Under the pieces are notes generated by a model. It saw only the letters and a program-made list of their open reading frames with translations, was not told the origin of the DNA and made no database searches. This document shows, one piece after another, positions 17,508 through 28,059 of a stretch of DNA of 64,000 nt. Each line of letters starts with the position of its first letter. The first letter of the stretch is position 1. Origin of the DNA: Sphingomonas sp. NFR04 (lineage in GTDB: Bacteria > Pseudomonadota > Alphaproteobacteria > Sphingomonadales > Sphingomonadaceae); assembly GCF_900114095.1 (NCBI RefSeq), contig NZ_FORV01000001.1, positions 1,178,001 to 1,242,000 of the forward strand, written 5' to 3'. The position numbers and the translations under genes were made by a program.

Positions 17508-18293
17508 TCACTCCCCATCCGGCCGCTCGTACAGATCCCAACGATGTTCGCCGGTCACCGTATCGGCATAGGGCCGCCCCGCTGCATCCCTGCTCGGCAC
17601 ATAGCGGAAGCGCTTCTGGATCAGCTTGCAGGTGGTCTCGTCGAGGTCGCGATTGCCGCTGCTCCGCGTGACCGTGCAGCTTGATACCCGTCCGTTCACG
17701 CCCACCACGAAGCGCAGCCCCACCGTGCCGCTCGCCCCGGCGTTGAGCGCGCCGCGCGGGTAATCGGCGTCGGTGATCCGCCCACCGACCCAGCGCAGCG
17801 GCACCCCGCCCCCGCCGCCCGGCCCATTGCCGCGTCCGCCGCTGCCGGTGCCATCGCCCTCGCCGCCCGCGCCGGTCCCCGGCCCCGCCACCGGCGCTGC
17901 GCCGGAGGACGAATCGCTGGCGGTCGCCGGCTTGGGCGCGGTCACCAGCGGCGGCGGCTGGAGCACCACCGGCGGTGGCGGCGCGACGACCTCGGTTGCC
18001 TTGGAAACGCGGTTGGGCGGTGCCGAGGCCCCTTCGGCCTTGGGCGCCGCGCGCCGCTTGGCCGGCTCGGGCGCGGGCGGCGGCGGGGGTGGCGGCACGT
18101 CGAAGCTCAGCAGGTTCGCATCCGGATCGGTGCGGACCAGCGTCTGCGCGCGCAATCCCGCGAACAGCAGCGCCGCCAGCAGCGCCTCCACCGCGATCGC
18201 CGCCACTGCGCCGCGCGCCCGGGAGCCTCCGGAAATCACCGGATCTGCCCCGATCGTTGCGGGTTCATGCAACCGAAATGTGGCATGACACAT
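17508..18293 (-). CDS. TonB family energy transducer
   Basis: The 261-residue protein has one N-terminal membrane segment (about residues 27-47), a proline-rich spacer (PPPPPPPAPEPAKRR and later) and a glycine-rich linker, then a C-terminal TonB box-binding domain (about 176-256: DYPRGALNAGASGTVGLRFV, RSSGNRDLDETTCKLIQKRF). It should transmit proton-motive force to TonB-dependent outer-membrane receptors. exbB and exbD are not adjacent. The start is uncertain: ATG at 18293 leaves only 39 bp to the divergent gene, while a GTG at 18239 would leave a more usual promoter gap. Confidence 0.85.
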   Translation of the reverse strand: MCHATFRLHEPATIGADPVISGGSRARGAVAAIAVEALLAALLFAGLRAQTLVRTDPDANLLSFDVPPPPPPPAPEPAKRRAAPKAEGASAPPNRVSKATEVVAPPPPVVLQPPPLVTAPKPATASDSSSGAAPVAGPGTGAGGEGDGTGSGGRGNGPGGGGGVPLRWVGGRITDADYPRGALNAGASGTVGLRFVVGVNGRVSSCTVTRSSGNRDLDETTCKLIQKRFRYVPSRDAAGRPYADTVTGEHRWDLYERPDGE

Positions 18294-18332
18294 TGATACG
18301 CATCGAACACGAACCGAAGATGGGGTCCGAAT

Positions 18333-18659
18333 ATGCGTAAGACAATCGCCGCGCTCGCCGCCTTTGCCCTGGTCACGCCCGTCGCAATGCCGATCGGCGT
18401 CGCCAGCGCCCAGTCGCGCTACGAAGGCAAGTCCAAGTCCAGCCGCGGCTATCGCTATGTGAAGACGTGCCGCAAGTCGAAGGGCCATACCGGCCTGATC
18501 GCCGGCGGTGTCGCCGGTGCGCTGGCAGGCCCGTCGGTGGTCGGCGGCGGCCTGCTCGGCGCTGCGGCGGGCGGTGTCGCCGGCGCGCTGGGTGGCCGCG
18601 CGATCGACCGTACCATCACCGCGAAGGATCGCTGCCACTACGTCAAGGTTCGCCGCTGA
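18333..18659 (+). CDS. Small exported glycine-zipper protein
   Basis: The 108-residue protein has a signal peptide ending near GVASAQ and a mature part with a glycine zipper (about residues 54-92: LIAGGVAGALAG, then GGLLGAAAGGVAGALGG), a helix type that packs in membranes. A basic stretch (KSKSSRGYRYVKTCRKSK) precedes it, and two cysteines (in KTCRK and DRCHY) could form a disulfide. Family unknown; proteins of this kind are often linked to the cell envelope. A strong terminator follows at 18670. Confidence 0.8.
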   Translation: MRKTIAALAAFALVTPVAMPIGVASAQSRYEGKSKSSRGYRYVKTCRKSKGHTGLIAGGVAGALAGPSVVGGGLLGAAAGGVAGALGGRAIDRTITAKDRCHYVKVRR

Positions 18660-18669
18660 CCGATCGGCT

Positions 18670-18695
18670 GGGGCGGGCCTGGTCCCGCCCCTTTC
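18670..18695 (+). terminator. Rho-independent terminator after glycine-zipper gene
   Basis: A perfect 8-bp stem (GGGGCGGG / CCCGCCCC) with a 6-base loop is followed by TTT. It lies 10 bases after the stop. Confidence 0.75.
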
Positions 18696-18773
18696 CAAAA
18701 TAGCCTGCATCGGCCAGTAACCGGCCTTATGTCGCGGCGCCGAGCGCCAGCCCCCAAGATGCAGGAAACGCCT

Positions 18774-20570
18774 ATGTCCAGCTATGCCGATCGTCTGAGC
18801 GCGTTGCGCACGCAACTCGCGCAGGATGCGCTCGACGGCTTCGTCGTGCCGCTCACCGACGAGCACATGTCCGAATATGTCGGCGAATATGCGCAGCGAC
18901 TCGCCTGGCTGACCGGCTTCCAGGGCTCGGCCGGCACCGCCGTGGTGCTGCCGCAGGAAGCGGCGATCTTCACCGACGGGCGCTATACGCTCCAGGTCCG
19001 CCAGCAAGTCTCCGCCGATCAGTGGGAATATGTCGGCGTGCCGGCGACCAGCGTCGCCGACTGGCTGGGCGCGCATGCCCCGGACGGCGGCCGCATCGGC
19101 TATGATCCCTGGCTGCACACCCGCGCCTGGGTGGAGGAAGCCCGCACGGCGCTGGCCGAGAAGGGCGCGACGCTCGTGCCGGTCACCCGCAACCCGATCG
19201 ACGCAGTCTGGGCCGAGCAGCCCCGCCCGTCCGACGCGCCGCTCGCGGTGCTGGACGAGGCGCTGGCCGGCAAGTCCTCCGCCGCCAAGCGCGCCGAGAT
19301 CGCCGACTGGCTGCAGGGGCGGAACGCCGACGCGGTGGTGATCGCCGCGCTCGATTCGATCGCCTGGACCTTCAACGTTCGCGGCGGCGACGTGACCCAT
19401 ACGCCGGTGGCGCTCGCCTACACCGTGATCCATGCCGATGGCACCGCCGACCTGTTCTTGGCGCCCGAAAAGGTGACCGATGCGGTGCGCCAGCATCTCG
19501 GCAACGCCGTGCGCATCCAGGATCGCGCGGCGTTCGCACCGGCGCTGGGCGGGTTCGCGGGCAAGCGCGTCGTCGCCGATCCGGGCACGGCGGTATCCGC
19601 GATCTTCGATGCGCTGGAAGCTGGCGGCGCCACCGTGGTCGCGCTGCGTGATCCCGTGATCCTCGCCAAGGCGATCAAGAACCCCGCCGAGGTCGCCGGG
19701 CACAAGGCCGCGCAGGCGCGCGACGGCGCCGCGCTCAGCCGCTTCCTGAAGTGGTTCGAGGAAACCGCACCGCAGGGCGGCCTCACCGAAATGTCCGCAG
19801 CGGACAAGCTGCGCGAATTCCGCGAGGCGACCGGCCGGCTGAAGGACCTGTCGTTCGACACCATCTCCGCCACCGGGCCGAATGGCGCGATCCCGCACTA
19901 CAAGGTGACCGAGGAATCGAGCCTGCCGATCGAGCGCGGCCAGCTGTTCCTGATCGACTCGGGCGGGCAATATGGCGACGGCACCACCGATGTCACCCGC
20001 GTGATGCCGGTCGGCGAGGCGAGCCACGAGATGCAGGACCGCTTCACCCGCGTGCTCAAGGGCCATATCGCCATCGCCACCGCGATCTTCCCGGACGGCA
20101 CCACCGGCGCGCAGATCGACGGCTTCGCGCGGCGGCCGCTCTGGGAGGCGGGGCTCGATTTCGCGCATGGCACCGGGCACGGCGTCGGGGCGTACCTTGC
20201 GGTGCACGAGGGTCCGCAGCGCATCGCCCCGCCCTCCTATCCGGGCGGCCAGGCGCTGGAGCCGCTGCGCGCCGGCATGTTCCTCTCGAACGAGCCCGGC
20301 TATTACAAGGCGGGCGAATACGGCATCCGCATCGAGAACCTCGTCCATATCGTCGAGCGGACGATCCCCGGCGGCGACAAGCCGATGCTGGCGTTCGAGA
20401 CGCTCACCTTCGCGCCGATCGAGCGCAGCCTGATCCTGCCCGAACTGCTCAGCCCCGAGGAGCGCGCCTGGCTGGACGCCTATCATGCCGAGGTGCTGGC
20501 GATCGTCGGCCCGCAGCTGGAGGGCGAGGAGCGGGCATGGCTGGAAGCCAAGTGCGCGCCGATCGGGTGA
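18774..20570 (+). CDS. Xaa-Pro aminopeptidase (M24B family)
   Basis: The 598-residue enzyme removes N-terminal residues that precede proline. It has the three-domain layout of the long aminopeptidase P type: two creatinase-like N-terminal domains, then the pita-bread catalytic domain from about residue 310. Metal ligands are visible as IDSGGQYGDGTTDVTR (two Asp), HGTGHGVGAY (His), LSNEPGYYKAGEYGIRIEN (Glu) and FETLTFAPI (Glu). No signal peptide, so cytoplasmic. The start at 18774 follows AGGAAA; the preceding frame is short and unlike the family. Confidence 0.93.
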   Translation: MSSYADRLSALRTQLAQDALDGFVVPLTDEHMSEYVGEYAQRLAWLTGFQGSAGTAVVLPQEAAIFTDGRYTLQVRQQVSADQWEYVGVPATSVADWLGAHAPDGGRIGYDPWLHTRAWVEEARTALAEKGATLVPVTRNPIDAVWAEQPRPSDAPLAVLDEALAGKSSAAKRAEIADWLQGRNADAVVIAALDSIAWTFNVRGGDVTHTPVALAYTVIHADGTADLFLAPEKVTDAVRQHLGNAVRIQDRAAFAPALGGFAGKRVVADPGTAVSAIFDALEAGGATVVALRDPVILAKAIKNPAEVAGHKAAQARDGAALSRFLKWFEETAPQGGLTEMSAADKLREFREATGRLKDLSFDTISATGPNGAIPHYKVTEESSLPIERGQLFLIDSGGQYGDGTTDVTRVMPVGEASHEMQDRFTRVLKGHIAIATAIFPDGTTGAQIDGFARRPLWEAGLDFAHGTGHGVGAYLAVHEGPQRIAPPSYPGGQALEPLRAGMFLSNEPGYYKAGEYGIRIENLVHIVERTIPGGDKPMLAFETLTFAPIERSLILPELLSPEERAWLDAYHAEVLAIVGPQLEGEERAWLEAKCAPIG

Positions 20571-20579
20571 ACCCGTCCT

Positions 20580-20718
20580 GATCCTCCCCTGCAAGGGGAG
20601 GGGGACCGCCGCCGCAGGCGGTGGTGGAGGGGTGTCCCCGCTGCAGTGACGCGAGACAAATCAGCGTCGACACCCCTCCGTCGCGCTGCGCGCGCCACCT
20701 CCCCTTTCAGGGGAGGAT
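20580..20718. repeat. Hairpin repeat, family B
   Basis: Arms GATCCTCCCCTGCAAGGGGA and its counterpart CCCCTTTCAGGGGAGGATC enclose the ACCGCCGCCGCAGGCGGTGG hairpin. It lies between convergent genes, and its right end encodes the last residues and stop of the small gene at 20707. Confidence 0.85.
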
Positions 20719-20859
20719 CTTTGAGTCCGCCGATTCGGGAGGGGTTTCCGCCTCCTGCCCGGCCCCGTCCGCCTTCACGCCCCGCGCCTGGGCTTTCCGC
20801 CGCCGCAGGTTTTCGCGCAGTTTTTCGGCCAGCCGGGCCTGCTTATCCACATCCTTCAT
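20707..20859 (-). CDS. Small basic hypothetical protein
   Basis: The 50-residue product MKDVDKQARLAEKLRENLRR... is a charged helix rich in Arg and Lys followed by an acidic tail (AGQEAETPPESADS). I recognise short proteins with the LAEKLRENLRRRKAQAR core as common in sphingomonads, with no known function. It lies next to the tRNA-Thr gene, and its last codons come from a family B repeat. An apparent longer frame would run antisense through the tRNA, so the short start is chosen. Confidence 0.65.
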   Translation of the reverse strand: MKDVDKQARLAEKLRENLRRRKAQARGVKADGAGQEAETPPESADSKILP

Positions 20860-20960
20860 GCGAAAAGCGATAAACCTTGGCGATGCGGGTTGACAATCAC
20901 GGGTCTGCAAGCAAATAGGCCCCTCCCGCACGGCGCTGGTCGCCGCGGTTGGAAAACAGT

Positions 20961-21035
<75 letters not shown>

Positions 21036-21115
21036 TTTTCCCCTTCTGACAGAAGAATTTGCCCGCAAGGGCACCCGCCGACGGTGAGGGCACGCGCGCC
21101 CTCCCTCAAACCAAC

Positions 21116-21210
21116 GTCATCCCCGCGAAGCCGGGGATCCATTGGCGCTGCATTCGCGGCTCCTGCCTCAAACGCCCTGGCAAATGGATTCCCGCCTTCG
21201 CGGGAATGAC
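21116..21210. repeat. REP-like hairpin repeat, family A
   Basis: GTCATCCCCGCGAAGCCGGG on the left pairs with CCCGCCTTCGCGGGAATGAC on the right; inside, GGATCCATTGG pairs with AATGGATTCC. It fills most of the 227-bp space between the tRNA and the fucosidase gene; I see nothing else there. Confidence 0.85.
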
Positions 21211-21262
21211 GAGTAGCTGGCGGGGAGCGATCGTACCCGACCGCCCCCACCCCCAGCACCCC

Positions 21263-22873
21263 TCACCCGCGCCGCAGCCCGTCGATCCGCACGACCGGCA
21301 CCGTGCCCAGCCCCTGGGGCAGCGTGACCGTCAGCCCGGCCTGCGATTGCCGGAACGCCACGTCGCCGCCGCCCAGCAGCCGCGCCCGCGCCACGCGGCC
21401 CGCCTTCAGCCCCAGCGCCTCCACCGTCACCGGCGCGCTCGGTGCCTTGAGGAAGAACAGGTACAGCGTGTCGCCCTTGGTGGTGAAGCGCACATCGCGT
21501 TCGGTGAAGCCCTTGAAGCCATCCTCGTTCTGCATGCCCGCGGCGAGCTGGGTCGGCCCTTCGCCATAGACGCGCCACGGGCGGGTGCCGAACACCGCCT
21601 CGCTGTTCACCGCCATCCAGGCGCCGAGATCGTCGAGGATGCGCTCTTCCTCCGAGTCGATCGATCCGTCGCCCCGCTGGGGCACCGAGAGCAGCAAATT
21701 GCCGTTCTTGGAGATCACATCGGCCAGCCGCTGGAGCACGTCGTTCGCCGACTTGTAGCGCTTCTCGGTGTAGAGGCTGCGCTTGTAGAACCAGTCGCCG
21801 AGGCAGGTGTCGGTCTGCCAGGGTTCGTCCCACAGCCGATCGGCGAAGCCGCGCTCGACGTCCTGCACCAGCCCGAACCGCGCATAGGACTTGAGCTGCT
21901 TGGCGTTGAGCACCACGTCTATCTTGCCGCTCTTCGCGATCGAGCGGTTGTAATAGTCGGCCGCCGCCGCCAGCCCGATAGGGCCGAAGGGCAGCTCGTA
22001 ATCGTCGAAATAGCAGAGATCGGGCTGGTATTTGGTGACGAGGTCGACCTGCCGCTGCAGCCAGCGGGTCGCATAGGCGGCGTCGCCGGCGGGGCCATGC
22101 TCCACCCACTGGCCGTCATTTTGCTCATGCCACTTGCCCATCGCCTGCATCGTGTCGATGCCGTCGGGCGCGACGATGTGCTTGCCGGTGTAGAGCAGTT
22201 GCGGATCGAGCCCTTCCCACCATTTGCCCGCGCCGTCCGCCTTGTTCAGGCGGAAGGCGTCGTAGCGCTGCCCCTTGCGCGCGCCTTCGGGGTCATAGCC
22301 ATAGGCGGTCTGGAACCAGTGCCAGGCATGGGCGGCATGGTTGGAGACGCCGAAGCGCAAGCCAGCGGCACGCGCCACCTTCTCCCAGGTGCCGACCACG
22401 TCCCGCTTCGGCCCGACGCGCAGGCTGTTCCACGGATGGTACGCGCTGTCGTAGCAGTCGAGATTGTCGTGATGGCAGGCCAGCGACACGAAATATTTCG
22501 CCCCTGCCTTCACGTAGCGCCGCATCAGCGCCTCGGGATCCCAGCGCTCGGCGGACCAGCGGTTCTGGACCTCCATGAAGCCGACATCGGCGGGATGGCC
22601 ATAGGCCTTGCGGTGGAAGTCCGAGGCCGGGTGGCCCTGGATGTACATGTGCCGCCCATACCAGTCGCCCTGCTCGGGCACCGATTGCGGCCCCCAATGC
22701 GACCAGATCCCGAACTTCGCATCGCGAAACCAGTCCGGGTAGCGATAGTTCGCCACCAGCGACGGCCAGTTGGCCTGCACCGGCCCCTGTGCAGTCGTCT
22801 GCGCCCGCGCCACTGCCGGCATGGCGGCGAGCCCCGCCAGCACCCCGCGCCGTCGCCACCCTGATCTGATCAT
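21263..22873 (-). CDS. Exported alpha-L-fucosidase (GH29)
   Basis: The 536-residue enzyme should release L-fucose from glycans. Its N-terminus RSGWRRRGVLAGLAAMPAVA looks like a Tat signal (twin arginines before a hydrophobic stretch ending ARAQ), so it acts in the periplasm. GH29 features are the start of the barrel (YRYPDWFRDAKFGIWSHWG), the CHHDN substrate-binding motif (about 133-137), GVSNHAAHAW, and QPDLCYFDDYELPFG, where Asp290 is the likely nucleophile. A C-terminal beta domain follows. It is divergent from an esterase gene and lies 2.3 kb from an L-fucose catabolic operon, which fits its assignment. Confidence 0.92.
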   Translation of the reverse strand: MIRSGWRRRGVLAGLAAMPAVARAQTTAQGPVQANWPSLVANYRYPDWFRDAKFGIWSHWGPQSVPEQGDWYGRHMYIQGHPASDFHRKAYGHPADVGFMEVQNRWSAERWDPEALMRRYVKAGAKYFVSLACHHDNLDCYDSAYHPWNSLRVGPKRDVVGTWEKVARAAGLRFGVSNHAAHAWHWFQTAYGYDPEGARKGQRYDAFRLNKADGAGKWWEGLDPQLLYTGKHIVAPDGIDTMQAMGKWHEQNDGQWVEHGPAGDAAYATRWLQRQVDLVTKYQPDLCYFDDYELPFGPIGLAAAADYYNRSIAKSGKIDVVLNAKQLKSYARFGLVQDVERGFADRLWDEPWQTDTCLGDWFYKRSLYTEKRYKSANDVLQRLADVISKNGNLLLSVPQRGDGSIDSEEERILDDLGAWMAVNSEAVFGTRPWRVYGEGPTQLAAGMQNEDGFKGFTERDVRFTTKGDTLYLFFLKAPSAPVTVEALGLKAGRVARARLLGGGDVAFRQSQAGLTVTLPQGLGTVPVVRIDGLRRG

Positions 22874-23074
22874 TGCTACCTCCGCTGAACCACGGCCATA
22901 CCATCTTGATACCGCAGCCGCGCGTCAACGCTCTTGTCTTGGGAACGCGGATCGGTTGCGCGGTTGCGCGCCGATCGCGATTCTGCAACCACGCGGTACC
23001 GCTACCAAATTCAGCGGCAACGCACCGCGAAGGCTGGATTTTCACCGATGCATTGCCGGGTTGCAGAAGAGAGG

Positions 23075-24049
23075 ATGCCCGTGTTCGAAGACCTCACGCG
23101 CCGAACGATGCTCACCGGCATGGCCGCCACCGCGACGATTGCCGCGCTGCCGGCCAATGCTGCGGGCGAAGACGAGGTGCTGCCGCTCTGGCCCGGCTCG
23201 CCCCCCGGCGCCCCCACCCCGCTGCCCAAGCCGAGCACCGAGCAGCGCTCCAAGGACCCCGCCGCGCCGGATCGCTGGCTGCGCGGCATCGATCGCCCCT
23301 CGCTCACCGTGCGTCGCGCCGCCAACCCCAACGGCACCGCGGTGATGCTGATGCCGGGCGGCGGCTATGGCTTCCTCGCGCTCGATAATGAAGGCGAGGA
23401 GCAGGCCCGCTGGCTCAACGCGCTGGGCATCACTGCCTTCATCCTGCGCTACCGTATCCCCACCGACGGCTGGGCCAACCGTTCGACCGTGCCGCTCGCC
23501 GACGCCCAGCGCGGGCTGCGGCTGATCCGCGCCTCGGCCAAGCGCTACGGTGTCGATCCCACCAAGCTGCTGGTGATCGGCTTCTCCGCCGGCGGCCACC
23601 TCGCCGGCAGCCTGGCGACCCGCCACGCCGAACGGGTCTACACGCCGGTGGACGCTGCCGACCAGCTCTCCGCCCGTCCCGACCTTGCCGGGCTGATCTA
23701 CCCGGTGGTGAGCATGAGCGCGCCCTTCACCCATCTCGGCTCGCGCGACCAGCTGTTCGGCACCGGTGCCGATCCCAAGGCGCTCATCGCCGCCTCGGTG
23801 GAGACTCGCGTCACCGCCGACACGCCGCCGATCTTCCTCACCCATGCCAGCGACGACGGGCTGGTGCCGATCGAGAACAGCATCGCGCTCTACCAGGCGC
23901 TGCTCGCTGCCAAGCGCCCGGGCGAGCTCCATGCGTTCGACCAGGGCGGTCATGGCTTCGGCGTGCGCCTGCCCAAGACCGTGCCCGCCTCGGTATGGCC
24001 GATGCTGTTCGCTGCCTATGCGCGGCGGCTGGGATTGCTGGCCGGCTGA
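23075..24049 (+). CDS. Exported alpha/beta-hydrolase (carbohydrate acetylesterase-like)
   Basis: The 324-residue protein has a Tat-type signal (LTRRTMLTGMAATATIAALP, cut near ANA) and an alpha/beta-hydrolase domain with the oxyanion region MLMPGGGYGF, nucleophile Ser171 in IGFSAGGHL, an Asp in THASDDGLVP and the His in DQGGHGFG. This pattern is typical of BD-FAE/Axe-like esterases that deacetylate sugars. Divergent from the fucosidase gene, it may remove acetyl groups from the same glycan. The start could also be the GTG at 23081, which has better spacing from AGAGAGG. The 201-bp divergent gap should hold both promoters. Confidence 0.85.
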   Translation: MPVFEDLTRRTMLTGMAATATIAALPANAAGEDEVLPLWPGSPPGAPTPLPKPSTEQRSKDPAAPDRWLRGIDRPSLTVRRAANPNGTAVMLMPGGGYGFLALDNEGEEQARWLNALGITAFILRYRIPTDGWANRSTVPLADAQRGLRLIRASAKRYGVDPTKLLVIGFSAGGHLAGSLATRHAERVYTPVDAADQLSARPDLAGLIYPVVSMSAPFTHLGSRDQLFGTGADPKALIAASVETRVTADTPPIFLTHASDDGLVPIENSIALYQALLAAKRPGELHAFDQGGHGFGVRLPKTVPASVWPMLFAAYARRLGLLAG

Positions 24050-24108
24050 GCGCAACGATCCGCCCGCCGAAGCGTCTTTTCCTTGTAGAATCAAAGAGGA
24101 GACGCTGT

Positions 24109-24240
24109 GTGGACCCGAGGCACGAACCCATCGAGAAGCGCGCCCGCAGGGGCTTCGGTGCCGTCGCGCTGATCGTGCTGGCGATCATCGCGACGGTATT
24201 CGTCGGCTACAACATCTACTATGCCGTGACCCCGGGTTGA
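24109..24240 (+). CDS. Small single-pass membrane protein
   Basis: A 43-residue protein: a basic N-terminus (IEKRARRGFG) followed by one hydrophobic helix (VALIVLAIIATVFVGYNIYY). The GTG start at 24109 follows AGAGGAGA at about 8 bases, which supports translation. It ends 2 bp before the convergent IclR gene's stop. Family and function unknown; it may simply follow the esterase gene on the same transcript. Confidence 0.6.
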   Translation: MDPRHEPIEKRARRGFGAVALIVLAIIATVFVGYNIYYAVTPG

Positions 24241-24242
24241 GC

Positions 24243-25088
24243 CTAGTCCGCGCGGGCGCGGCGGCGGCGGACCGGGCTGGCGACCGAGAGGCTCGGCACC
24301 ACCGGCGCCTCGACGCGGTCGAACCAGCCGAGCGCCGAGGAAATCGCCGTCGCCGTCGTCCGCAGCATGGCCAGCGCCTCTTCGTGCGAGACGTGCGGCG
24401 CATCGTCGATCGCGGCGAGGAACGGGATGGTCAGTGCCGCGACGACATGGCCGTCGAACCCGAAGATCGGGCAGCTCATGTCGGACACCCCCGCCATCCG
24501 CGCGCTGGGAATCGATTCATAGCCCTTGGCGCGCACCGCTTCGAGCCGCTCGGCAAGCCCCTTGGGCAGTCCCTTCGGGTACAGCGCCGCGCGCCGATCC
24601 TCGTCCATCGCCGACAGGAGCACATGCCCGGAACAGCTGGTCAGCAGGTCGATCTCGGTACCGAGCCGTACCGCGAAGCCGGTCTGGCCCGGGCTCTCCT
24701 GCCGCGCGACGATCAGACCGCGCGTGCCGTTCACCACCACCAGATGGCAGGACTGCACCGTCGCCGCCGCCAGGCTGTGCATCAGCGGCGAGGCGACATG
24801 GGTGAGTTCCTGCGCCGGCGTTGCGCGGTGGGCGATCTCCAGCACGCGATAGGTCACGCGGTAGCGATCGCTGCCGCCATCCTTATGCAGCCAGCCGCGG
24901 CGATCGAGCACGACGATGATGCGGAACAGCTCGCTGATCGAACGGCCCAATCGCTGCGCGATCTCGCTGATCGTCAGGCCCTGGGGCTCGCTGCCCAGCA
25001 GCTCGATCACGTCGATCGCCTTCTCCAGCGCGGGAGCGGCGTACGCGGGCGATTTGTCAGCCGGAACGGCAGATGCAATCTCGGTCAT
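24243..25088 (-). CDS. IclR family transcriptional regulator of the fucose operon (proposed)
   Basis: The 281-residue regulator has an N-terminal winged helix (about residues 20-80: ALEKAIDVIELLGSEPQGLT, ISEIAQRLGRSISELFRIIV) and a C-terminal IclR effector domain (VASPLMHSLAAAT, SCSGHVLLSAMDE, SCPIFGFDGHVVAALTIPFL). IclR members often bind small acids or sugars. It is divergent from the L-fucose operon with a 122-bp shared gap, so control of that operon by L-fucose or an acid intermediate is the natural inference. The start at 25088 removes a hydrophobic 12-residue lead that the family lacks. Confidence 0.9.
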   Translation of the reverse strand: MTEIASAVPADKSPAYAAPALEKAIDVIELLGSEPQGLTISEIAQRLGRSISELFRIIVVLDRRGWLHKDGGSDRYRVTYRVLEIAHRATPAQELTHVASPLMHSLAAATVQSCHLVVVNGTRGLIVARQESPGQTGFAVRLGTEIDLLTSCSGHVLLSAMDEDRRAALYPKGLPKGLAERLEAVRAKGYESIPSARMAGVSDMSCPIFGFDGHVVAALTIPFLAAIDDAPHVSHEEALAMLRTTATAISSALGWFDRVEAPVVPSLSVASPVRRRRARAD

Positions 25089-25156
25089 GACCACTACGCT
25101 AACCAATGCGATCAGCGGTGTCATGCCACTTGCGAAAGATCTCGGCTTGGGCCTAA

Positions 25157-25191
25157 GAACGTGAAAGTCATTTTGACCTATGAAAACGTTC
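25157..25191. promoter_or_regulatory. Inverted repeat upstream of the fucose operon
   Basis: GAACGT and ACGTTC form perfect arms 23 bases apart, and inside them GTCATTTTGAC is a smaller palindrome. The region is clearly AT-richer than its surroundings and ends 20 bases before the first gene of the operon. It is a candidate operator for the divergent IclR regulator. Confidence 0.4.
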
Positions 25192-25210
25192 TAGAGGAGT
25201 TGGGGAGGCG

Positions 25211-25950
25211 ATGCGTTTCGGCAACAAGACCGCGCTGGTAACCGCGGCCGGGCACGGCATTGGCCGCGCGACCGCGCTGCGGCTGCGCGATGAAGGCGCC
25301 AAGGTGTTTGCGCTCGACCGCGACGCTGCCGCGCTCGCGACGCTCGACCGTATCGAACCCGTGGTGCTCGATCTGCTCGATGCCGACGCCATCGCCGCGC
25401 TTCCGGAGACGATCGGCCAGGTCGACGTGCTCGCCAATATCGCCGGCTTCGTGGCGGCGGGATCGATCCTCGACGGCACCGATGCCGACTGGATGCTGTC
25501 CTTCGACCTCAACGTTCATGCCATGCACCGCATGATCCGCGCCTTCCTGCCGGGCATGCTGGCCAAGGGCGGGGGCGCGATCGTCAACATGTCGTCGATC
25601 GCCTCCAGCGTGAAGGGCATTCCCAACCGCCACGCCTATGGCGCCTCCAAGGCGGCGGTGATCGGCCTGACCAAATCGGTCGCGGCCGACTTCGTTGCCA
25701 AGGGCATCCGCTGCAATGCGGTGTGTCCGGGGACGGTCGACACCCCCAGTCTCCGCCAGCGCGTCGCCGAACAGGCGGGCCAGCAGGGCATCACCGTCGA
25801 GGAAGCGCATGCCGCCTTCGTCGCCCGCCAGCCGATGGGCCGGCTGGGCCAGGAAGACGAGATCGCCGCGCTGATCTGCTATCTTGCCAGCGACGAGGCC
25901 AGCTTCACCACCGGCGCGGTGCATGTGATCGACGGCGGGTGGGTGAACTG

Positions 25951-25951
<1 letters not shown>
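25211..25951 (+). CDS. SDR oxidoreductase, probable 2-keto-3-deoxy-L-fuconate dehydrogenase
   Basis: This 246-residue SDR has the cofactor motif TAAGHGIG, catalytic serine in NMSSIASS, YxxxK as YGASK, and the PGTVDTPSLRQRV segment typical of the SDR group that includes 2-keto-3-deoxy-L-fuconate dehydrogenase. That enzyme would oxidise the C4 hydroxyl to give 2,4-diketo-3-deoxy-L-fuconate. GGGGAGGCG lies just before the ATG. It is the first gene of the operon; its stop shares a base with the next start. The assignment rests on family resemblance plus the adjacent fuconate dehydratase. Confidence 0.8.
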
Positions 25952-28025
<2,074 letters not shown>

Positions 28026-28059
28026 CCCCAACAGGGGCGTCGCACCAAGGAGAGGACAC

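Noticed and set aside
17508..20594. A 1028-codon minus-strand frame covering the TonB gene and the region opposite the aminopeptidase
   Set aside because: Only its last 261 codons are the TonB-type protein; the rest is the antisense of the Xaa-Pro aminopeptidase and the glycine-zipper gene.
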